Assembly (NCBI GenBank): GCA_014874185.1 | Contig: JACWAF010000035.1 | Span: forward strand, 1 to 64,000 | DNA length: 64,000 nucleotides | Direction: 5' to 3' | DNA from: Nitrospirota bacterium | GTDB lineage: Bacteria > Nitrospirota > Thermodesulfovibrionia > Thermodesulfovibrionales > JdFR-88 | Part shown: piece by piece, positions 10,006 to 20,419 of the stretch | Layout of the letters: each line of letters begins with the position of its first letter | Numbering within the stretch: position 1 is the first letter of the stretch | Notes under the pieces: model-generated | The model's input: the letters and a program-made list of their open reading frames with translations, nothing else | Database searches by the model: none | What the model was told of the DNA's origin: nothing | Position numbers and translations under genes: made by a program

Positions 10006-10153
10006 TTGCCCACTGGCCCGGAGTCAAAAACCGTCCGTGCCATCTCCTTATAGAAATAATACTTCTTCGAAATCTTTTTTGAAGGGATTAAAAATTTAAG
10101 CAGTAGATATTTTAACATCTTTAGGCGCGCCTTAATTAATCGGCAAGGTATGG

Positions 10154-10358
10154 TTATTAACAGTCTCGGAATAGGATGCACTTAATTATTAGAAAATCCC
10201 TCCTAACCTACCCTTTGTCAAAGGGCATTTACCAAAGGGAGGAATTACCCCTCTTTGGAACGGGGTCCCCTAAAAGTCGCAGACTTTTTGGGGTGCGGGT
10301 TGAGGGGTGAGGGGAGATTTTCCGGTCAAAATGTCTGTTCAATTATGAGACCCTTAAT
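10154..10358. repeat. Dispersed MITE-like intergenic repeat, family A copy 1
   Basis: Reverse complement closely matches 54481-54632; termini TTATTAACAGTCTC... and ...ATTATGAGACCCTTAAT. Confidence 0.75.
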
Positions 10359-10397
10359 ATGAGCCTAAATGGGAGGGAGACCAGGTTCTTTTAAAAC

Positions 10398-11450
10398 TCA
10401 CTCCACGTTTACGGCATTAAATGGGCTCAATTTTAATTTGTACATGAATTTTTTAATAAGGTACTTCATGTACCAATGCAGGCTGCTTCCAATTAGTCTT
10501 TTTCTCCATAATTTTTTACCGTACAATCTCATCTCTTTGTAGTTTCTCGGCATCTGCAAAGGAGTATCGGCCCAGGGTGACATGCCCATATAACGGGAAT
10601 AAAGATGCTGGTTGGGGCTTTCATAGCTTATGCTCCATGGTTTTGGCTGTAAGTAAAAATGAAGAAAGATTGTATCGGCTGGCGCCGGTTTGTCCTGATA
10701 ATGGATCATCTTATTCCATTTACTATTCAGAAACCCTACCCTTCCATTGTTGAGAACTACATTTAAAGCATCTTGATCCAGATACTTAAAGGCCCTGGCC
10801 TCTGTTGAGGACAATATCTTTCTAGTGTCAGATGAAACATCTTGACTGTTCCATTTCTCGACATCTATTAAAAGTACCCCGGCATTAAAATAGTGTTTGT
10901 TTTGCAGGTGAAATCCCGGGATTTGCGCTAATTCCGCATCTTCATCGAAAGCTAAAACAGTATATCGGCTTATATCCATTCCGGTCAGTTCATCGATCGC
11001 GTTCTGACATATGATATCCGCATCCAGATAAAGCAGGCGCTCAGCCTTTCCTTCAAGGAATAACGGAAGCATTAATCGATAATACGTAGCAGAGGAAATA
11101 TTCGGCACTGTGGGAAATGCCGCAAAGAAGGTGTTGTCGATGAAGTAAACGTGAATGGCTATATTGGGGTACATCGCGGCAAGGCGGGAAAAGCGCTTTA
11201 AATCTGGTTCTTTTATAGAGTCGGTAAGGACATGAAATATCAATTTGATATTGGGATTGTTGGCGGCCACAGAGGTAATGCTGACCCCCGCCGGGCGGGC
11301 AAACAGGGCATCAATGCCATAGCCGATATGAAGCGTTTTTGTCAGCGCACAGGGCGTATCCGCTTCGAATACCAGCTTTCTTTTGATCAATGACCCCGGT
11401 GACGGCAGAGTAAATGAATCGACTTTAACACTCATTGCCTTACTCCGCAA
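10398..11450 (-). CDS. Family 8 glycosyltransferase
   Basis: LHIGYGIDALFARPAGVSITSVAANNP, LLYLDADIIC (DxD) and FLHFYLQPKPW. Confidence 0.88.
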   Translation of the reverse strand: MRSKAMSVKVDSFTLPSPGSLIKRKLVFEADTPCALTKTLHIGYGIDALFARPAGVSITSVAANNPNIKLIFHVLTDSIKEPDLKRFSRLAAMYPNIAIHVYFIDNTFFAAFPTVPNISSATYYRLMLPLFLEGKAERLLYLDADIICQNAIDELTGMDISRYTVLAFDEDAELAQIPGFHLQNKHYFNAGVLLIDVEKWNSQDVSSDTRKILSSTEARAFKYLDQDALNVVLNNGRVGFLNSKWNKMIHYQDKPAPADTIFLHFYLQPKPWSISYESPNQHLYSRYMGMSPWADTPLQMPRNYKEMRLYGKKLWRKRLIGSSLHWYMKYLIKKFMYKLKLSPFNAVNVE

Positions 11451-12489
11451 TTACGGAATTGTACGGAGCCAGTTTTAATTTGAACGTAAGCTTTTTGACT
11501 AATGACCTCATGAACCAGTAAAGACTGCTCCCAATCAATCCCTTTTTCAATAATTTTAGAGCATAGAGCTTCATCTCCCGGTGGTTCCTGGGCATCTGTA
11601 AAGGGGTGCCAGCCCAGGGGGAGACGTTCATATAACGGAAATAAAGGTGCTGATTGGGGCCGAAATAGCTTATGCTCCAGGGTTTTGGCCGGCGGCAGAA
11701 ATGAAGGAAAACTACATCCGACGGTGCTGGTTGAATTATGTCCGGCATTGCATTCCATTTGCGATCCAGAACACCTGTCTTTCCATCCAGCACTATATTC
11801 AATGCGTCCTGGTCGGGGAAATCAAGGGCCCTAGCATCAGGAGAGGACAGGAGATTCAATGTGTCCAGCAATACATTTTGCAATTGCCATTCATTTACAT
11901 TTATTAGCAGCACCCCAGAATTGAAATAACGGCCGTAATTTAATTTAAATCCGGGAATATGAACAGCTTCGGCGGCTCGCGTATCATCAACTGTCAAAGC
12001 CACAAATTGGCTCAGGTCGGCTGCGATAAGCTCATCAATTGCGCCAAGGCATACGATATCTGCATCAATGTAAAGTAAACGTTCCGCATCTCCTTCCAGA
12101 AGCAAAGGGAGCATTAATCGATAATACATGGCGGAAGTAAGATTCAGCACTATGGGATAATCAGCAAAAAAACCATTATCAATTAAATAAACGTTGACGG
12201 TTATATTGGGGTACATCTCGGCAAGGCGGCGGAAGCGATCCAGGTCGCCCTGCTTAATCGAGCTTGCCAGGACATGGAATATCAATTTGATATCGGGGTT
12301 GTTGGCGGCCACGGAGGTGATGCTCACCCCCGCCGGGCGGGCGAAGAGGGCGTCAATCCCGTAGCCTATATGAAGAGTTTTATCCAGCGCGCAGGGGGCC
12401 CTATTTTCAAAGACTATCTTCTTGCGGATTATCGAGTCAAGGGGGGGCGGGGAAAAAGCTTTATCTTCGTCTTTCATTTCGTCTTTCAT
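11440..12489 (-). CDS. Family 8 glycosyltransferase, tandem paralogue
   Basis: Near-identical architecture to the neighbouring ORF (LHIGYGIDALFARPAGVSITSVAANNPDIKLIFHVL; LLYIDADIVC). Confidence 0.88.
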   Translation of the reverse strand: MKDEMKDEDKAFSPPPLDSIIRKKIVFENRAPCALDKTLHIGYGIDALFARPAGVSITSVAANNPDIKLIFHVLASSIKQGDLDRFRRLAEMYPNITVNVYLIDNGFFADYPIVLNLTSAMYYRLMLPLLLEGDAERLLYIDADIVCLGAIDELIAADLSQFVALTVDDTRAAEAVHIPGFKLNYGRYFNSGVLLINVNEWQLQNVLLDTLNLLSSPDARALDFPDQDALNIVLDGKTGVLDRKWNAMPDIIQPAPSDVVFLHFCRRPKPWSISYFGPNQHLYFRYMNVSPWAGTPLQMPRNHREMKLYALKLLKKGLIGSSLYWFMRSLVKKLTFKLKLAPYNSVIAE

Positions 12490-13433
12490 TATGAAGAAGC
12501 CGAGCCAAATACCGTCCGGGCCATCTCCCTGTAAAACTTGTATTTCCTCGAGACTCTTTCAGAAGGAAATAGAAACCTGAGCAGGAGATATTTTAACATT
12601 TTCTGCCGCACCTTAATAGAATCGGCCAGGTAGATAAGCCTGCGGTGGGCGGGGCCCAAGTCCTTCTCATAGAAGAGGTATTTGTGCCTGTAAAAGAGTA
12701 TGCCTTTGTTTTTGGGGCTGGACTGGCCCCCAAGATGGATGATGCTTTGGCCTGGCAGAATAAAAGACCTCACGCCGGATTTACTCAGCCTGTAGGCGAG
12801 GTCTGTGTCTTCAAAATAAAAAAAGAAATCCTCATCGAAGAGCTTTCCATCGGGGCAGAGCGAGGAGCGCAGGAAGAGAAACCCGCCCATGAGGCCGTCC
12901 ACCTCAAGCGGCTTGCTGGAATGTTTTATCTTCTTCTTCATGTAAGAGGAATAATATCTGTTCAGTATGTCCGAATAGAAGAAGGGCAGGCCGAACTTGA
13001 AGAAGAACCCCTGCATGCCGCCATTAGGCCAGCGGACCACGGGCGAGCATACGCCCGCATCGGCATCGGCTTCCATGAAATCAAAGCACTCCTGGAGAGC
13101 AGCCTCATTCAGTATCAAATCCGTATTCATCACGCATATGTACTTGCTCTTTGCTAACTTGATGCCCTGGTTAACGGCTTTCGCATAGCCCAGGTTCTCC
13201 GGGTTTTTTATGATGGTTACGTTCTTGCGCCCGGCTGTGCATTCCGCCGAACCGTCATGGGAGGCGTTGTCCACCACTATCACCGTATGGCCGAAAGGCA
13301 AAGGCGCACGGGCGAAAAAATCCAGCAGGTCTGTTAAAAGCCGCTTGGTGTTGTAGCTTACGATGATAAAAGAGACCTTGGGGATGGCCGCCTTTGTTTT
13401 TTTCTGTCCGTTCACCCGGCTATTATCGCACAA
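12489..13433 (-). CDS. Family 2 glycosyltransferase (rhamnosyltransferase-like)
   Basis: VSFIIVSYNTKRLLTDLL, VVDNASHDGS, NPENLGYAKAVNQGI, VMNTDL. Confidence 0.9.
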   Translation of the reverse strand: MCDNSRVNGQKKTKAAIPKVSFIIVSYNTKRLLTDLLDFFARAPLPFGHTVIVVDNASHDGSAECTAGRKNVTIIKNPENLGYAKAVNQGIKLAKSKYICVMNTDLILNEAALQECFDFMEADADAGVCSPVVRWPNGGMQGFFFKFGLPFFYSDILNRYYSSYMKKKIKHSSKPLEVDGLMGGFLFLRSSLCPDGKLFDEDFFFYFEDTDLAYRLSKSGVRSFILPGQSIIHLGGQSSPKNKGILFYRHKYLFYEKDLGPAHRRLIYLADSIKVRQKMLKYLLLRFLFPSERVSRKYKFYREMARTVFGSASS

Positions 13434-13448
13434 CTGAAAATCAGCTGG

Positions 13449-14366
13449 CTATCTCAGATATGACCCGCCCAGGGTATAGACGAAATGCCCCTCCACGGTG
13501 AAGCCGTCCTTGCCCCATTTCTTCGGGAGGGGCCAGAAGGGCTGGGCGTCCTTGAGCGCCTTCATGGCCGCATCATCGAGTATCTGGTAGCCCGATGTGC
13601 GCTTAAGCTCCACCGCGCCCAGCGAGCCGTCCGGCCTTATGGTGAAGTCGATTACCAGCTCCCCGTAAAGCCCCTTCTGGGCCGCATAGCTGGGATACAT
13701 CCAGATGCTCTCGATCTTTTCTTTCAGCCTCTGCATATAGCCGTAGTATTTGAATTCTTTGGTGCTGAAAGTGATGGCGGACTCTCCGGGCTTTTTTATG
13801 TCCGCCCTGGCTATCTCCTGCTTTTCCACCTGCTCCAGCTCTTTGCGCATGGCCCCCAGGCCGAATTTCGGGACAATCTTATTCCGGCCCTTTCCGGCCG
13901 CCTCCAGACCGTATTTATTTTCGGCCTTTGCGGCCTCTTGGTTGGGGGCTGCGCCCGCACTGCTCCCCGGTGCTTTTGGATTCAATACCCCTTCATGCGC
14001 CCTGGTCTGCGGCTCCAGCTGGGGCCTGGGCAGGGTCTTGGGGTGCGGCGAGGAAGGCACGGCGCTTTTCACCTTCGGGGGCGGCTCATTGGGCCTTATT
14101 TTGGGGGCCCGCACGGGCGGCGGCGGGGGTGGGAGCTGTTTTTGAATGACATGAGGCCTCGGCGGGGCCGGAAACTTTTTTGCAGCCGGGGGAACGGGCA
14201 TCGGCTTTGGCCTTGGCAGGGAAAGGAGTTCGCGCGGGGTGATCAGCCTTGCTATCAGGGGCTGCTGCTCCAGGGGCGTTTTTGCACGCTTCAGGCTGAT
14301 CAGGAGGCCCGCAAACAACACAAGGTGGAACAGTATGGAGACTATGATGAAATTCTTAAAGCTCAA
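13449..14366 (-). CDS. TonB-family energy transducer
   Basis: N-terminal TM helix, Pro-rich linker, C-terminal YGELVIDFTIRPDGSLGAVELKRTSGYQILDDAAMKALKDAQPFWPLP. Confidence 0.88.
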   Translation of the reverse strand: MSFKNFIIVSILFHLVLFAGLLISLKRAKTPLEQQPLIARLITPRELLSLPRPKPMPVPPAAKKFPAPPRPHVIQKQLPPPPPPVRAPKIRPNEPPPKVKSAVPSSPHPKTLPRPQLEPQTRAHEGVLNPKAPGSSAGAAPNQEAAKAENKYGLEAAGKGRNKIVPKFGLGAMRKELEQVEKQEIARADIKKPGESAITFSTKEFKYYGYMQRLKEKIESIWMYPSYAAQKGLYGELVIDFTIRPDGSLGAVELKRTSGYQILDDAAMKALKDAQPFWPLPKKWGKDGFTVEGHFVYTLGGSYLR

Positions 14367-15496
14367 AACAGAAGATGTCTGCCCAGCACATTCGCGAATG
14401 CAATGAGGCTGCCCTTTGAATTCGATTTGTCCAGAAAGAGCTGGATGCCCCTCTCCTGAACGGGGCGGAACCTGAGCGCCTTCAGAAGCCGCTCCGTGGC
14501 CGCGTCGTCCTTAAGATAGCGGCTCCAGATCTCTTTCATAAGCCTGAACCTCACGCTGAAGGCCTTTTCCCAGTCTTTTGGATAGCTCTGGGGCCTGTCT
14601 TTGATTATAGCATCCGCCGCGAGTTCGCCGGAACGGATGGCGTAATATATCCCCTCGAAGGTAAAGGGCATCACAAGCCCCCCGGCGTCCCCGGCGAACA
14701 GCACCTTTCCCAGGGCCAGACGGCTGGCGTCCGCCTTCCAGAGAGGCACCCTGTATCCCCTCAGGCTGATCCCCTTCTCCCCGCTCAACCCCCTCTTTGA
14801 AAGAAAGCGGAATGCCTTCTCTTTCAATTCCCGGGCCTGCCAGCTGCCCGTGCCCACCGAGACGTGGTCTTTCTTGGGGAACACCCAGGAGTAGCCCCAT
14901 TGTGAATGGGCGCTGAAGTGGAACTCGCAAAGGTCGCTCGCGCCGGGTATCTCATCACGGGGCAATCTGCCCGATAAGGTGAACAGGGATTCAACCGGCT
15001 TCATGCCGGCCGCGGCCCTCACCCTGGAGTTCACCCCGTCGGCCGCTATGATGTACCCCGAGCGGATTATCACGCGTCTGCCGTCCACCTCGGCCTCCGA
15101 GACCAGCCCCTTTGCGCCCTCCCTGAAGGAAATGAAGGCGCCGGCAACCATGCAGGCCCCCTCCCTCACGGCTTCTTCCCTCAGCCTCCTGTCGAAGTTC
15201 GTGCGGTCCACCATGGCTATGCAGCCTTCTTTGAAGGGGACTTCGAATGGGCCGCTCTTTGGCGGGAACACCCTCAGTCCGCGTGACCTGAGGACTATCT
15301 CCTCTTCGGGGAGGCCAAGTTCGGAAAACGCGCCCGATGGGATGCCGCCGCCGCAGGGCTTTGCCAGGCCCGGGGCCGGCTGGGGGTTCCTCTCCAATAT
15401 GAGGGCGTCAACACCCGAGGCGGCAAGCGCCCGGGCCGCCCTGGCCCCGGCGGGCCCGCCGCCCACGACGAGCACACTCGCTGAATACTCTCTCAT
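14363..15496 (-). CDS. Geranylgeranyl reductase-family FAD oxidoreductase
   Basis: VLVVGGGPAGARAARALA FAD site, CGGGIPSGAF, FAGDAGGLVMPFTFEGIYYAIRSGELAA. Confidence 0.85.
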   Translation of the reverse strand: MREYSASVLVVGGGPAGARAARALAASGVDALILERNPQPAPGLAKPCGGGIPSGAFSELGLPEEEIVLRSRGLRVFPPKSGPFEVPFKEGCIAMVDRTNFDRRLREEAVREGACMVAGAFISFREGAKGLVSEAEVDGRRVIIRSGYIIAADGVNSRVRAAAGMKPVESLFTLSGRLPRDEIPGASDLCEFHFSAHSQWGYSWVFPKKDHVSVGTGSWQARELKEKAFRFLSKRGLSGEKGISLRGYRVPLWKADASRLALGKVLFAGDAGGLVMPFTFEGIYYAIRSGELAADAIIKDRPQSYPKDWEKAFSVRFRLMKEIWSRYLKDDAATERLLKALRFRPVQERGIQLFLDKSNSKGSLIAFANVLGRHLLF

Positions 15497-16008
15497 TACC
15501 TTTCAAAACCCGGGGGAAAGGGGCAGTGTATCTTTGATTTCCTGGGTCCTCCGCCCCCGTTCAGGTAATAGGCGGATATCTTGAAAAAGTACTTCCCGGC
15601 GCTGCCCGAAACCGTCCCGTCCCTGTTCTCCTTCCATCCGATATTCTTGGAGTTATTATTAATGGCGATTATGAAATAAATATGATTGCGCTCCATCCCC
15701 ATCACGTCCTCCTTGCTGGGGATCGGCAGCCCCTTCAAGTCCCCGTACTGGGTATGCGAGTGGAAGTCCCCTATTATCTGCACGCGGTGGAATTTGTCCA
15801 GTATGGGTTCTATCTTGCGCTGGCCTACCTCATTCAGGGCAACCCCCCGGTGGTGGCGCGAGGCGCTCTGCAGGCAGAAGGCGTGCTCCACTATGAACCT
15901 GTCCTCCAGGCCGTAGCCAAGCAGGTAGCCAAGGCACTCTTTCTTGTATACCTCGGCCGAACTCAGGAGGAGATCCATGAAAGCGGTCTCGGAGAGATAA
16001 ACCCTCAT
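15496..16008 (-). CDS. JAB/MPN (JAMM-like) domain protein
   Basis: ECLGYLLGY and IGDFHSHTQYGDLKGLPIPSKEDV (HxH...S..D). Confidence 0.75.
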   Translation of the reverse strand: MRVYLSETAFMDLLLSSAEVYKKECLGYLLGYGLEDRFIVEHAFCLQSASRHHRGVALNEVGQRKIEPILDKFHRVQIIGDFHSHTQYGDLKGLPIPSKEDVMGMERNHIYFIIAINNNSKNIGWKENRDGTVSGSAGKYFFKISAYYLNGGGGPRKSKIHCPFPPGFER

Positions 16009-16024
16009 AAGGGGCCCCGCCCTT

Positions 16025-16477
16025 TTATGCGGAAGAGCCTTTCGGCCTTACCGTAAGCACGGCGCAATGCGCGCCCTTTACAACCTTGTCCGCCGTGCTG
16101 CCGTAGAATACCCTGTCCATTCCCGTCCTGCCGTGGGTCCCCATTATTATAAGGTCCACATTGTTTGCTTCGGCGAACCGGATGATCTCCTCTTCGGGAA
16201 TCCCTATCAGCACGTCCCGTTCTATATTCGGATAGCCTCTCAGTTCTTCCAGAAGGATTCCGTCCAGCTTCTGCTTTGCCCCCTTCTCAAGCTCGCTGTA
16301 AAACTCGTCCGTGGAGATATGGGGCACATACCAGCCGGTGATCCGGGCTATGTCATGAAGCACATGGATTATATAAAGCTTCGCGCCGTATTTGCGGGTC
16401 ATATCGGCCGCAAATGAAGCCGCCGCTTCGGACCCATCGGTAAAGTCCACCGGGTAGAGTATGTTCCTTATTTCCAT
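16025..16477 (-). CDS. Universal stress protein (UspA family)
   Basis: ILYPVDFTDGSEAAASFA and IIMGTHGRTGMDRVFYGSTADKVVKGAHCAVLTVRP. Confidence 0.93.
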   Translation of the reverse strand: MEIRNILYPVDFTDGSEAAASFAADMTRKYGAKLYIIHVLHDIARITGWYVPHISTDEFYSELEKGAKQKLDGILLEELRGYPNIERDVLIGIPEEEIIRFAEANNVDLIIMGTHGRTGMDRVFYGSTADKVVKGAHCAVLTVRPKGSSA

Positions 16478-16588
16478 TGTTCAAGCCTCCTTTATGTATT
16501 TGGCCGCATCCTTCGGGATTTGGCAAGGCGGAAGGGGCCTGCGATTCCCCAGGCACGGGCGCCCCGTCTCTTCAGGAGGGGGTCTTTT

Positions 16589-17362
16589 CTAAGTTTGTGC
16601 ATCTTTCGGGCTGTCCTTGTAGATCATTGCCATTCCCTTGAGGACAAGCGCGGGCTCCCTGTAGTCAAGCCTTTTCAGGTAGGGCGCTATGACGTCTCCG
16701 TATCCGCCGGTGAGGGCTATCTTGAAACTCTCGAGCCGTTCCAGTTCGGCTTCCTCCACGATCCTTCCGATGGCCCCCGAGGTGCCGTAGACGAGGCCCG
16801 CCAGGATGCTCTCTTCCGTGTCCTTTCCAAGCGGCTTGCCCGGTTTCGAAAGCTCAACGCGGGGCAGTTTCGCCGTGCGCTCCTTCAGGGAATCCCGCAT
16901 CAGTATGAGGCCGGGCAATATCGCCCCGCCCAGGAACGTGCCGTCCGCCGTGACGAAATTTATGGTGGTTGCGGTACCCATGTCCACCACGGCCACGGGC
17001 CCGCCATAGAGCTTCCATGCCCCGTATGAGGCCGATATCCTGTCCGCCCCGACCAGCTCCGGGCTCTTTACGGCGAATTTCATCTCCGGCACCGTGCGGT
17101 GGCTTACCACCAGCACCGGCCCGCCGCCGCTTGCCCTTGCGAGCGCGTCCTTTAAAGGATTGGTGATTGCCGGGACGACCGAGGTGAGCACGCCCGCCTC
17201 AGGGGAGGGGAGGCCGAATTCCTCAATGGCCCCGTCAATGGCCTTCCGGTATTCCTCGACCGTCTTGAAGGGCCTTGTGGGCAGCCTTTTTATTATAGGT
17301 TCCCCATCTTCGAAGAAGCCCAGGTAGGTGGACGTGTTCCCTGCGCAAATGGTTATGAACAT
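16589..17362 (-). CDS. coaX: Type III pantothenate kinase
   Basis: CAGNTSTYLGFFEDGEPI, VGADRISASYGA, VVDMGTATTINFV, GGAILPGLILM. Confidence 0.92.
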   Translation of the reverse strand: MFITICAGNTSTYLGFFEDGEPIIKRLPTRPFKTVEEYRKAIDGAIEEFGLPSPEAGVLTSVVPAITNPLKDALARASGGGPVLVVSHRTVPEMKFAVKSPELVGADRISASYGAWKLYGGPVAVVDMGTATTINFVTADGTFLGGAILPGLILMRDSLKERTAKLPRVELSKPGKPLGKDTEESILAGLVYGTSGAIGRIVEEAELERLESFKIALTGGYGDVIAPYLKRLDYREPALVLKGMAMIYKDSPKDAQT

Positions 17363-17554
17363 GTCGATTCAATCTAACATCAAAGAGCATCCATGTCAAT
17401 CCGGAAAGCAATAAATGATTTCGGGGGAAACGGGCCAAGTAATTGATTCTTAATGGATTTTCCCAAAACGGACCCACTCCCAAAAAAAATGGAAGCCCTT
17501 CATTGGGGAAAGCAAAGAAAAAAATTTCTTTTTTGGTTATCCTAAATGGCCCAT

Positions 17555-18151
17555 ATGAGAATAGTGGCCGCAACCCGCAATAAAAAGAAGCTCTCCGAGC
17601 TTGCCCGGCTCCTTGGGGATATAAAGGGTCTGGAGCTGTTGGGCCTGGATTCATTTCCTGATTGCCCGGAGGTGGAAGAGACCGGCGGCACTTTCGAGGA
17701 GAACTCGCTCCTGAAGGCCCGGTCCGCCGCGAAGTGTACGGGATTATGGGCCCTAGCCGATGATTCCGGGCTGGAGGTGGACGCTTTGGGCGGCGCCCCC
17801 GGGATTTTTTCGTCAAGATATGCCGGGCCGGATGCTGATGACAAAAAGAACGTGCAGAAGCTCCTCTCCGCCCTGGAAGGGGTGCCCCCTGAAAGAAGGA
17901 CGGCCCGGTTCAGGGTGGTGGTAACACTTATCTCGCCCGAAGACGAAACTCACCTGTTCGAGGGCAAGGTGGAGGGTTCAATCGGGCATAAGGCGGAAGG
18001 CGGGAGCGGTTTTGGTTACGACCCGGTCTTCTATCCCCGGGGCTTCGACCTCACTTTTGCCCAGATGCCCCCCGCCGAAAAGGACAAAATTAGCCACAGG
18101 GCGGAGGCCCTGGGCCGGCTCAAAGCCCATCTGAGACGAATTCTGGCCTGA
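17555..18151 (+). CDS. rdgB: XTP/dITP diphosphatase (RdgB/HAM1)
   Basis: MRIVAATRNKKKLSEL, ETGGTFEENSLLKARSAAK, ADDSGLEVDALGGAPGIFSSRYAG. Confidence 0.93.
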   Translation: MRIVAATRNKKKLSELARLLGDIKGLELLGLDSFPDCPEVEETGGTFEENSLLKARSAAKCTGLWALADDSGLEVDALGGAPGIFSSRYAGPDADDKKNVQKLLSALEGVPPERRTARFRVVVTLISPEDETHLFEGKVEGSIGHKAEGGSGFGYDPVFYPRGFDLTFAQMPPAEKDKISHRAEALGRLKAHLRRILA

Positions 18152-18435
18152 AAATGGCCTTTTTTCACCAAACTTCTTGCTGTCAGGACCGTCCGGCAGG
18201 GGTGCGCGGTTTTTTTCAAGTGCCGCCTAAGGGCTTCTATTTATTTCATTTTTCAAGGACCATAGCTAAATTAAACTTGCAATTATAAGAAATATAAAAA
18301 AATTTTATCCTTGGATTTTATAAAACTATTTGAAAATGTATGTATTTCCTATCTAAGATTAAAGCTGTTTTCTCATTAGAGAGAGCTATTTCAACCTGCC
18401 GCGGGGTATAAACGGGCAATATAAGGGGGTTGTAC

Positions 18436-19086
18436 ATGAGAATTGTTCTGTTAGGGGCGCCGGGGGCCGGAAAAGGCACTCAGGCAAAGAAACTTATTGA
18501 AAAATATAAAATTCCTCAGATCTCGACTGGTGATCTGCTGAGGGCCGCGGTAGCCCAGGGCACGCCTCTCGGGAAAGAGGCCAAGAGCTACATGGATAAA
18601 GGCGAGCTGGTCCCGGACAAAGTGGTCCTCGGGATGGTTGAAGAGCGCCTGAAACAGCCGGATTGCCAGAAGGGCTTCATACTGGACGGGTTCCCCCGCA
18701 ACACCGCCCAGGCCGATGCCCTGGACAAGATGCTTGTTTCCATCAACATGCCCCTGGAGCTTGCGCTAAGCATAGACGTGCCCTTCGGGGACCTCATGAA
18801 GAGGCTCACCGGAAGGCGCACCTGCAAGTCCTGCGGGCAGATGTACAACATATACTTTTCCCCCTCCGGGAAGGAGGGCGCCTGCGACAAATGCAGCGGA
18901 GAACTCTATCAGCGCGACGACGACAAGGAAGCCACGATAGAGAAGCGGCTGAAGGTTTACGAGTCCCAGACGGCCCCGCTTATTGACTATTACGGCAAAA
19001 AGGGCATACTTGTGAGGGTTCCCGGCACGGGGAGCATCGACGACATCTTCGGCAAGGTGACCGCCGCGCTGGGCAAGGTGGCATAA
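18436..19086 (+). CDS. adk: Adenylate kinase
   Basis: MRIVLLGAPGAGKGTQAKKL, FILDGFPRN, Cys4 lid CKSCGQMYNIYFSPSGKEGACDKC. Confidence 0.96.
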   Translation: MRIVLLGAPGAGKGTQAKKLIEKYKIPQISTGDLLRAAVAQGTPLGKEAKSYMDKGELVPDKVVLGMVEERLKQPDCQKGFILDGFPRNTAQADALDKMLVSINMPLELALSIDVPFGDLMKRLTGRRTCKSCGQMYNIYFSPSGKEGACDKCSGELYQRDDDKEATIEKRLKVYESQTAPLIDYYGKKGILVRVPGTGSIDDIFGKVTAALGKVA

Positions 19087-19112
19087 GAGAAAATTCATTA
19101 AAGGAGGAATAA

Positions 19113-20321
19113 ATGGCTCTTGTCAATCCGCATGGAAAAGAAAAAAAGCTGAAGCCCCTTCTCCTGCAGGGCGCGGCCCTCGAAGAAGAGAAGAAGCGCG
19201 CCAAAAGCCTGAACCAGGTGAGGATCAGCTCCCGCGAGGCGGGCGACCTTATAATGATGGGCATCGGCGGCTTCACACCCCTCACCGGCTTTCAAACCAA
19301 GGCCGACTGGGAGGGCATCTGCAAGAACTTCACGATGGCCGACGGCACGTTCTGGCCGATCCCGATAACCGTCTCCACCACCAAGGGGCAGGCGGACGGC
19401 CTCAAGATAGGTGAGGAAGTGGCCCTCATCTCCGAGGAATCGGGCGACATCATGGCCACCATGAAGATAACCGAAAAGTACACGATAGACAAGGAATTCG
19501 AGTGCAAGTGCGTATTCGGAACCACCGACACCGAGCACCCCGGCGTGGCGATGGTGATGAAGCAGGCCGACGTGAACCTGGCCGGCCCGGTGAAGGTGCT
19601 CTCAGAGGGCGCATTCCCGTCCGAGTATCCCGGCATCTATCTCCGCCCGTCCGAGACCCGCAGGCTCTTCGACGAGAAGGGCTGGTCCACCGTGGCGGCA
19701 TTCCAGACCAGAAACCCCATGCACCGCTCGCACGAGTACCTGGCCAAGATAGCCATCGAGACCTGCGACGGCGTGTTCATACACATGCTCCTTGGCAAGC
19801 TGAAGCCCGGCGACATACCCTCGGACACCAGACAGAGGGCCATCGACGTGCTGATGGAAAAATACTTCGTGAAGGACACCGTCATGGTGGGCGGCTATCC
19901 GCTGGACATGAGATATGCCGGGCCGAGGGAGGCGCTTCTGCACGCCCTCTTCAGGCAGAACTACGGCTGCAGCCACCTGATCGTGGGCCGCGACCACGCG
20001 GGCGTGGGCGATTACTACGGGCCGTTCGACGCCCAGAAGATATTCGACCAGATACCGGCCGGCGCCCTGGAGACGAAGCCCCTGAAGATAGACTGGACGT
20101 TCTACTGCACGAAGTGCGACGGCATGGCCAGCATGAGGACCTGCCCGCACGGCAAGGAAGACAGGCTGATCCTCTCGGGCACCAAGCTCCGGAAGATGCT
20201 CTCCGAGGGCTCGGAAGTGCCGGACCATTTCTCCAGGCCCGAGGTGCTTGAGATACTCCGCGCTTACTATGCCGGTCTTACTGAAAAGGTTGAGATAAAG
20301 ACTCATAAGTATTCGGGGTAA
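19113..20321 (+). CDS. sat: Sulfate adenylyltransferase
   Basis: [14 protein letters not shown] (QxRNP), [17 protein letters not shown]; starts the apr operon. Confidence 0.96.
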   Translation: MALVNPHGKEKKLKPLLLQGAALEEEKKRAKSLNQVRISSREAGDLIMMGIGGFTPLTGFQTKADWEGICKNFTMADGTFWPIPITVSTTKGQADGLKIGEEVALISEESGDIMATMKITEKYTIDKEFECKCVFGTTDTEHPGVAMVMKQADVNLAGPVKVLSEGAFPSEYPGIYLRPSETRRLFDEKGWSTVAAFQTRNPMHRSHEYLAKIAIETCDGVFIHMLLGKLKPGDIPSDTRQRAIDVLMEKYFVKDTVMVGGYPLDMRYAGPREALLHALFRQNYGCSHLIVGRDHAGVGDYYGPFDAQKIFDQIPAGALETKPLKIDWTFYCTKCDGMASMRTCPHGKEDRLILSGTKLRKMLSEGSEVPDHFSRPEVLEILRAYYAGLTEKVEIKTHKYSG

Positions 20322-20419
20322 AAGGAAAGGGGGTGACCCGCAGCTTTTCCGGCTGTAAAAGATTTTTGATTAAAGCGCCTGCCGTGGGCGGGCAAAATTG
20401 AAAAGGAGGTCACAGCAAG

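Noticed and set aside
17510-17545. AAAGAAAAAAATTTCTTTTTT palindrome before rdgB
   Set aside because: Low-complexity A/T run; could be a terminator or chance, insufficient support.
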